Assembly: GCA_904502105.1 (NCBI GenBank)
Contig: CAJGDF010000025.1
Coordinates: 1 to 12,113, forward strand
Direction: 5' to 3'
Origin: an uncultured Clostridia bacterium
Lineage (GTDB): Bacteria > Bacillota > Clostridia > Oscillospirales > UBA644
Length of the DNA stretch: 12,113 bases
In this document: one piece after another, positions 8,094 to 12,113 of the stretch
Position numbering within the stretch: position 1 is the stretch's first letter
Layout of the letters: each line of letters begins with the position of its first letter
Made by a program: the position numbers and the translations under genes
The notes under the pieces: model-generated
Databases searched by the model: none
What the model saw: only the letters and a program-made list of their open reading frames with translations
What the model was told of the DNA's origin: nothing

Positions 8094-9254
8094 TTATTCG
8101 ATTATTTCGGGTGTGGTTTGAATATTTGCAAGTTCAATCAATGAGAAATACTTGTTTATTCCGTTAACGATGCCGCTGACCATTTTTACCTGGAAGTCTT
8201 TGTCGTTCATGTTTTTATCATCAGACGGACATGTTGAAAATCCGAGTTCAAGTAAAATTATAGGAACTTTGCAGAAAGAGAACATGGAAGATTTTGTTAT
8301 CGGATCCAATCCTCTGTTTCGTAGTCCTGTTGCTTCAGAATATTCTTCCAATATTACCGCTCCGGCTTTTTTTGAAAGATAAGACAGTCTTTCACTTGGA
8401 TATCCATCCCAAATCTTTGGAACAAGCGCTAATGCACCGCTTACAGATTTGTCGGCATCATAAGAATTGCAGTGAAGAGAGATCATAAGATCTGCATTAT
8501 TTCTGTTTGCAACCTGAGATCTTTCAGAGCCCGAAAGCTTTTCTTCAATATCAGGATGACTTAAAAATACAGTATATCCGAGTTTTTCGAGTTCTGCTTT
8601 TAACAGATCCGCAACCTCGTGTGTTGTTTCATACTCGGGACGTTTGGTTGATATTCCCGTTGCACCTATTGTTAATAAAGAGCCCTTTACCCATGATGAC
8701 GATTTTGCGGGATCTATGTAGGGTGAAAGCCAAACATCCGATTTCCTTGTATCTGTCTGATGTCCTGCGTCTATAACGATAACCTTTGTATCTACGTTTG
8801 ATCCGAGATCCGGGTTATCGGTTGCAAAGGTAGAGTAGGGGGTATCTGCTGTGTAATAAACTTTAGGCAGAACTTGATCCTTCATATAGTTTATATCAAT
8901 TTTATCGTTGGGGTTTAATGTAGCGGGATCTATAAGCTGCGTCAGATCAAGCTTTGTTCCGTGTTCGTCTATAATCTCTTCTTCAATTGTTTGATTTTCT
9001 TCGACAATGGGAGGGTTGATCGTCTGATCTTCATTGTTTATAACAGGTTGAGAATTGTAGTCAATGAATTTCATAACGAGTAAGACAACTGCGATGCATA
9101 TAACTGCAATTCCACCGAAAAAAGCGGTTCGCAGCAACATTAATTGCATTTTACGTCTTCTTATTCTTTTCATCTTTTCCTCGTACATTCTTCTTTGACG
9201 TGCGAGTTGTATCTGCCTTTGTCTTGACGGCGGAATAGGGGGTATATGACTCAA
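8094..9254 (-). CDS. Membrane-anchored N-acetylmuramoyl-L-alanine amidase (Amidase_3)
   Basis: A 386-residue protein predicted to cut the amide bond between N-acetylmuramic acid and the stem peptide of peptidoglycan. Residues 1-38 are a Gln/Arg/Lys-rich cytoplasmic tail, 40-64 form one membrane segment, and 70-155 are an acidic, Pro/Asn-containing linker outside the membrane. The catalytic domain runs from about 157 to 373 with the zinc site H165 (IDAGHQ), E207 (RPEYE) and H261 (SLHCNS) and the catalytic glutamate E336 (LLELGFS), so it looks active. About 25 extra residues lie between H165 and E207 compared with compact CwlD proteins. The start is TTG: no ATG occurs upstream in frame before a stop, and AAGGA lies 8 bases ahead (9263-9267). 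It could act in growth, division or sporulation; the sequence does not decide. Confidence 0.9.
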   Translation of the reverse strand: MSHIPPIPPSRQRQIQLARQRRMYEEKMKRIRRRKMQLMLLRTAFFGGIAVICIAVVLLVMKFIDYNSQPVINNEDQTINPPIVEENQTIEEEIIDEHGTKLDLTQLIDPATLNPNDKIDINYMKDQVLPKVYYTADTPYSTFATDNPDLGSNVDTKVIVIDAGHQTDTRKSDVWLSPYIDPAKSSSWVKGSLLTIGATGISTKRPEYETTHEVADLLKAELEKLGYTVFLSHPDIEEKLSGSERSQVANRNNADLMISLHCNSYDADKSVSGALALVPKIWDGYPSERLSYLSKKAGAVILEEYSEATGLRNRGLDPITKSSMFSFCKVPIILLELGFSTCPSDDKNMNDKDFQVKMVSGIVNGINKYFSLIELANIQTTPEIIE

Positions 9255-9262
9255 AAATATCT

Positions 9263-9267
9263 TCCTT
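9263..9267 (-). promoter_or_regulatory. Ribosome site fixing the TTG start of the amidase
   Basis: AAGGA on the minus strand, 8 bases before TTG (9252-9254). This is the only well-spaced site near the 5' end of the frame and supports the non-ATG start. Confidence 0.6.
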
Positions 9268-9278
9268 CTTCTGTCCTT

Positions 9279-9309
9279 TTGACATTGTTTTTGAAATACA
9301 TCTTATTAT
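9279..9309 (+). promoter_or_regulatory. Candidate promoter of the DHHW gene
   Basis: TTGACA (9279-9284), a long 19-base spacer, then TATTAT (9304-9309); TTATTA one base earlier gives 18. The predicted leader is about 110 bases. The -10 box coincides with that of the opposing amidase promoter. No better plus-strand candidate was found between 9310 and 9420. Confidence 0.35.
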
Positions 9310-9333
9310 ATCAAATTTTTCTCTTCTTGTCAA
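9305..9333 (-). promoter_or_regulatory. Consensus sigma-A promoter of the amidase gene
   Basis: An exact TTGACA (9328-9333) and exact TATAAT (9305-9310) with a 17-base spacer on the minus strand. Transcription should start near 9298, with a leader of about 44 bases. This is the strongest promoter by sequence in the window and suggests constitutive housekeeping expression. Confidence 0.88.
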
Positions 9334-9419
9334 GCAAATATAAATTATCACTGTTTTTCATTTTTTTACGGGAACATATTTCTTTATTCTTCGTCAAATA
9401 AATAGTAATTCTTTAACTT

Positions 9420-9423
9420 GGAG
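9420..9423 (+). promoter_or_regulatory. Ribosome site choosing the DHHW start
   Basis: GGAG with 6 bases to the ATG at 9430. An upstream in-frame TTG at 9418 overlaps this site and cannot use it, so 9430 is the likely start. Confidence 0.7.
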
Positions 9424-9429
9424 TTCAAT

Positions 9430-10605
9430 ATGACAAAAAAATCAGAAATTATTCTTTCAATCTTATTTGTAGCCTTTGTCTTTATTTTCGGAATACTTTT
9501 TGTGGTTTTACCGGATATTTCTTTTTCTGAAAGTGAAAACAGAATTCTTGCCCAGATGCCTAAAGCATCCTTGAAAACTGTTTTTGACGGGTCTTTTGAA
9601 TCGGATTTTGAATCGTATGTCACAGACCAATTCCCGTTTCGAGATTTTTGGGTACGTTCAAACACTATCGTTTCAATGTCCGTTCTTAACAAAAAAGATA
9701 TTAACGGGGTGTATATCGGAGATGACGGATATCTTCTTGAAAAATTTGAAAATATCGATACTAACCGTTTAAATAATCAGATCGAAGCACTTATCAAATT
9801 TGACGGATGGAATGACACCCCAATTTCCTTTGCAATCGTTCCAACATCTGTTTCGATTTATAAAGAAAAACTTCCTGCCTTTGCGCCTGCGGAAACAGTA
9901 ACTGACAGCGAAGTTCTCTCAAATCAGAAAGATTATATCGACCGATTTTATTCCTCATTACCAGAAACCGTTAACACAATTGATCTTTATTCTGTTCTTA
10001 CTTCTCATAAAGATGAGTACATTTATTATCGTACAGACCATCATTGGACAACTCTTGCTGCATTTTATGCTTATGAAGAGATATGTAAAGAATTTGGAAT
10101 AGAATCGTCTGATATTTCCGAATTCGATCAGATTGCTGTTTCAGATTCTTTTTACGGTACATTTTACTCCAAGGGTAATTTCCCTGTAGCCCCCGATACT
10201 ATTACAAGATTTGATCATAAATTCCCCGTTTCATATACTCTTTCTTCCGACGGCGGAGAGATAAGAGATACGTTCTATGCAGACGAATTTCTTGATAAAA
10301 AAGATAAATATGCATATTTTATGTCGGGTAATCCTGCTCATATGACGGTTAATACCGAAGCAGGCACAGGCAAAACTCTTGTTGTTGTAAAAGACTCTTA
10401 TACGCATTGCCTTCTTCCGTTCTTTGTGCCTCATTTTGATACTATCCATATGATCGACCCTCGATATATCAATCAGAATATGACAGATTTTATCGCACCT
10501 CTTGAACCCGATCAGATTCTTATTATTTATAACGCAAAGACCCTTTCCGATGATGTAAACTTTACAAAGTTTGGATATACTCCCAGAAATAATGTAACTG
10601 AATAA
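9430..10605 (+). CDS. DHHW-family envelope protein (AlgX/AlgJ-like, SGNH-hydrolase fold)
   Basis: A 391-residue protein starting at the ATG after GGAG. Residues 8-28 are a strongly hydrophobic N-terminal anchor or signal, so the body is outside the membrane. The family hallmark YRTDHHWTTLAAFYAYEEI spans 200-218, with D203 and H205 in the positions of the catalytic pair of AlgX-type proteins; VVVKDSYTH (318-326) supplies the candidate nucleophile S323, followed by the typical MIDPRYI block (341-347). ENRILAQMP (36-44) and QFPFRDFWVRSN (67-78) are usual N-terminal markers. Relatives help to O-acetylate exported polysaccharide together with an MBOAT acyltransferase. No MBOAT gene is present here, so partner and substrate are unknown. 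It is divergent from the amidase gene, which fits an envelope role. Confidence 0.85.
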   Translation: MTKKSEIILSILFVAFVFIFGILFVVLPDISFSESENRILAQMPKASLKTVFDGSFESDFESYVTDQFPFRDFWVRSNTIVSMSVLNKKDINGVYIGDDGYLLEKFENIDTNRLNNQIEALIKFDGWNDTPISFAIVPTSVSIYKEKLPAFAPAETVTDSEVLSNQKDYIDRFYSSLPETVNTIDLYSVLTSHKDEYIYYRTDHHWTTLAAFYAYEEICKEFGIESSDISEFDQIAVSDSFYGTFYSKGNFPVAPDTITRFDHKFPVSYTLSSDGGEIRDTFYADEFLDKKDKYAYFMSGNPAHMTVNTEAGTGKTLVVVKDSYTHCLLPFFVPHFDTIHMIDPRYINQNMTDFIAPLEPDQILIIYNAKTLSDDVNFTKFGYTPRNNVTE

Positions 10606-10615
10606 ATAAAAGAAA

Positions 10616-10644
10616 ACGTCGAGAGATCAATTCTCTCGACGTTC
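10616..10644. terminator. Bidirectional terminator between the DHHW and NifX-like genes
   Basis: Perfect 12-bp stem: AACGTCGAGAGA (10616-10627), 5-base loop, TCTCTCGACGTT (10633-10644). On the minus strand it is followed by TTCTTTTATTT, a good U-tract ending the NifX-like operon. On the plus strand the tail CCTTTATATATT is weaker. It lies 10 bases from the DHHW stop and 9 from the NifX-like stop. Confidence 0.82.
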
Positions 10645-10653
10645 CTTTATATA

Positions 10654-11052
10654 TTAGTGACAGCCGTGGTCGCCGCATTTATGGCTTCCGCAGTCGTGGT
10701 CTCCGTGATGATGCTCTCCGTGATGGTTGCATTTTGCATTAGGATCAAACTCAAGCTCGCCTTTGATAAAGCTTTCAACAGCTTTGTCAGCTTCGCCTTT
10801 AACACCGCCAAAAAACTTTATATTGGCTTCTGTAAGTGCTGTCTGTGCACCGCCGCCGATTCCGCCGCAAATAAGTGCTTCAACACCGAGTGCGGCAAGG
10901 AGTCCTGCAAGAGCACCGTGACCGCTTCCGTTTGTGTCAATAACACCGGATGAAACGATCTTTCCGTCTTCTATATCATAAATTTTAAACTGTTCGGTAT
11001 GACCGAAATGCTGGAATATCTGACCTGCTTTATATGTTACTGCAATTTTCAT
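10654..11052 (-). CDS. NifX/NifB-type iron-molybdenum cluster-binding protein with a His/Cys-rich tail
   Basis: A 132-residue protein of the Nitro_FeMo-Co (dinitrogenase iron-molybdenum cofactor) family. Residues 1-100 show the family fold: MKIAVTY start, FGHTEQFKIYDIEDG (16-30), then GHGALAGLLAALGVEALICGG (44-64) and GIGGGAQTALTEANIKFFGG (64-83). Residues 108-132 form a tail with 4 Cys and 9 His in 25 positions, plainly able to bind metal. Small relatives of this family are common in anaerobes that do not fix nitrogen; their role is poorly known and no nif gene is visible. It starts 12 bases after the reductase-like gene; its AAGGGG site (11061-11066) overlaps that gene's TAA stop, so the two are translationally linked. 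Metal handling or cluster delivery for its neighbour is an inference. Confidence 0.9.
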   Translation of the reverse strand: MKIAVTYKAGQIFQHFGHTEQFKIYDIEDGKIVSSGVIDTNGSGHGALAGLLAALGVEALICGGIGGGAQTALTEANIKFFGGVKGEADKAVESFIKGELEFDPNAKCNHHGEHHHGDHDCGSHKCGDHGCH

Positions 11053-11060
11053 CGTGTTTT

Positions 11061-11066
11061 CCCCTT
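11061..11066 (-). promoter_or_regulatory. Ribosome site overlapping the upstream stop codon
   Basis: AAGGGG, 8 bases before the ATG of the NifX-like gene. Its first two bases are the last two of the reductase TAA stop, a sign of coupled translation. Confidence 0.65.
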
Positions 11067-11988
11067 ATTTAATTTCTGCTTTTAGGATTTCTTCGCGTCT
11101 GTTTAAAAGATCATTTGTTTCAATGGCTTTTTCAAAGTTTTCGATTCCGATGCGATCAATGGCTGCACCGAGTCTTTCTTTTGCAAATCCGTTCTCTTTA
11201 TACCAAAGCATAACTTTTTCGATTATTTCGGGTACTTGTTCAACAGAATACACATTACTTAAAAGTGTACCCATTCTCTGTTTTTTACCCCATGTACCAC
11301 CAACATAAACTCTGCATGCGGATTCTGCTTCTTTGGGGGTTGCACCGAACGGACATTTGCCTACGCAAACACCGCATTTTGTACACTTACTTGCATCAAC
11401 AAATGCTTTGCCGTCAATCATCGAAACAGCTTTTGAAGGACAGTTTGCTGCTACATTGCAAGTTGTGCATCCCTTACATTTTTCTTTATCAAATTCAAAA
11501 GTCTTGCAGCCTTCAATGCCAACGTCATTAAGGCTCGGTTTCATACAGCTATTGGGGCATCCGCCTACACCGATTTTGAATTTATGAGGGAGTTTTACAT
11601 CTCTCATTCCTATGTAAAATTTTTCGTGGATCGTTTTGGCAAGTCCCTGTGTGTCTATGTTTCCGAAAACGCATGTGGTGCCTTTACAAGCTGTTATGGG
11701 GCGGATCTTTGCGCCTGTACCTCCGAAATAAAGATTGTGTTCTGCCATAAAAGCTTCGGCTTCGGGGATTTTTTCAAAGGGAATACCCTGTATTTCAGCG
11801 GAGAGTCTGCTTGTGAAAATTACTTTTCCGTTACCGAATTTTTCTGAGCATTCAGCTACAACAGAAAGATCTTTTGCGCTGAAAAGACCGCCGATAGAAA
11901 CAAGTCTGCCTGAAAAATTATCTGTTCCTCTGTTTCTTAAAAATCCTCTTCCTTTAACAAGGGTTATGTCTTCTTTTGTTATACTCAT
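11065..11988 (-). CDS. Siroheme sulfite/nitrite reductase-like protein with inserted two-cluster ferredoxin module
   Basis: A 307-residue protein. The chosen ATG at 11988 has AAAGGA 9 bases upstream (11998-12003); an in-frame ATG at 12060 would add 24 residues but has no ribosome site. Residues 12-85 resemble the NIR_SIR ferredoxin-like half-domain (GRGFLRNRG, then VIFTSRLSAEIQGIPFEKI). The siroheme/4Fe-4S ligands are C101 and C106 (TACKGTTCVFG) and C144 and C148 (GGCPNSCMKP). Two 4Fe-4S motifs follow, CKGCTTCNVAANCP (171-184) and CTKCGVCVGKCP (202-213), then the reductase fold resumes (YVGGTWGKKQRMGTLL, 228-243). The layout is like the AsrC subunit of anaerobic sulfite reductase and other small sulfite reductases. 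The first cysteine pair is CX4C rather than the usual CX5C. Substrate, sulfite or nitrite, cannot be told, and no AsrA/AsrB-like gene is present. It shares an operon with the NifX-like gene. Confidence 0.87.
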   Translation of the reverse strand: MSITKEDITLVKGRGFLRNRGTDNFSGRLVSIGGLFSAKDLSVVAECSEKFGNGKVIFTSRLSAEIQGIPFEKIPEAEAFMAEHNLYFGGTGAKIRPITACKGTTCVFGNIDTQGLAKTIHEKFYIGMRDVKLPHKFKIGVGGCPNSCMKPSLNDVGIEGCKTFEFDKEKCKGCTTCNVAANCPSKAVSMIDGKAFVDASKCTKCGVCVGKCPFGATPKEAESACRVYVGGTWGKKQRMGTLLSNVYSVEQVPEIIEKVMLWYKENGFAKERLGAAIDRIGIENFEKAIETNDLLNRREEILKAEIK

Positions 11989-11997
11989 ATTTTTTGT

Positions 11998-12003
11998 TCC
12001 TTT
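11998..12003 (-). promoter_or_regulatory. Ribosome site fixing the start of the reductase-like gene
   Basis: AAAGGA on the minus strand, 9 bases before the ATG at 11986-11988. It favours the shorter reading frame over the ATG at 12060. Confidence 0.65.
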
Positions 12004-12066
12004 CTTAAAGTGTGTTCTGACAGGTCCTATATGATTAATTACAATGTTGTCCTGATGCATATAAAA

Positions 12067-12113
12067 TTATAGCTTACATTTTTTACGGCAGCAGCATTTA
12101 CCGTTATCTTCAT
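12067..12113 (-). CDS. Possible C-terminal end of a gene running in from the right edge
   Basis: On the minus strand one frame is open from the window edge and encodes EDNGKCCCRKKCKL before a TAA stop at 12067-12069. The dense Cys/Lys/Arg composition looks like a metal-binding or soluble C-terminal tail rather than random AT-rich DNA. If real, it lies 78 bases upstream of the reductase-like gene in the same direction and may belong to its operon. Only 14 sense codons are visible and a second frame is also open here, so this is tentative. Confidence 0.4.
   Translation of the reverse strand, partial: EDNGKCCCRKKCKL

Noticed and set aside
9151..9285. Short minus-strand frame from an ATG at 9285 (MSKGQKKEDIF...) overlapping the amidase start
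   Set aside because: It has no ribosome site, is Lys/Thr-rich without domain features, and the TTG frame with AAGGA explains the region.
9251..9301. A 16-codon frame whose TGA overlaps the amidase TTG start
   Set aside because: Its ATG lies at or before the predicted transcription start, so it would be leaderless or absent from the mRNA; chance is the simpler explanation.
12039..12047. TTACAATGT, shared with the palindrome at the galK start site
   Set aside because: The second half of the palindrome is missing here; a 9-base match is not surprising in AT-rich DNA of this length.
12015..12113. TATAAT on the minus strand upstream of the reductase-like gene
   Set aside because: No acceptable -35 box lies 16-18 bases before it, and it overlaps the stop codon of the putative upstream frame.

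Overview
The window is AT-rich, gene-dense bacterial DNA. It most likely comes from an anaerobic member of the Bacillota, of a gut Clostridia/Oscillospirales type. The evidence is promoters close to the sigma-A consensus, Shine-Dalgarno sites of the GGAGG/AAGGA kind, two TTG starts, a DUF421-DUF4363 pair, a CwlD-type amidase with a long acidic linker, and a small siroheme/ferredoxin protein next to a NifX-like protein. No RNA gene, CRISPR array, insertion sequence or phage gene was seen. No gap between genes exceeds 300 bases.

Layout: (1) 1-1887 (+) is the 3' part of a gene open to the left edge, encoding a large acidic protein of unknown function with propeller-like segments; it ends at a strong hairpin terminator. 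(2) 5601-2014 (-) is a two-gene arabinose operon, araB (L-ribulokinase) then a GH127 beta-L-arabinofuranosidase, with its promoter upstream of araB. (3) 5688-6729 (+), divergent from araB, is a DUF421 (YetF-type) membrane protein followed 4 nt later by a DUF4363 protein. (4) 6859-8043 (+) is galK with its own promoter and a perfect 12-bp hairpin after it. (5) 9254-8094 (-) is a membrane-anchored N-acetylmuramoyl-L-alanine amidase behind an exact TTGACA-17-TATAAT promoter. (6) 9430-10605 (+), divergent from the amidase, is a DHHW/AlgX-type envelope protein. (7) 11988-10654 (-) is an operon of a siroheme sulfite/nitrite reductase-like protein carrying a two-cluster ferredoxin module, followed by a NifX-like protein with a His/Cys-rich tail. 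(8) At the right edge, 14 sense codons of a Cys-rich C-terminus may be the end of another minus-strand gene.

How the genes fit together: the GH127 enzyme, AraB and GalK all belong to use of arabinose and galactose, the typical side-chain sugars of plant cell walls. The GH127 enzyme has no export signal, so it probably acts on imported oligosaccharides. The amidase and the DHHW protein are both envelope proteins and share one control region. The reductase and NifX-like pair is a separate redox/metal-cluster unit.

Most genes fall into known families. I did not find a clearly new multi-gene system. The points most worth a second look are the two divergent junctions whose opposing -10 boxes coincide, the CX4C spacing in the siroheme-cluster motif of the reductase-like protein, and the metal-binding tail of its NifX-like neighbour.
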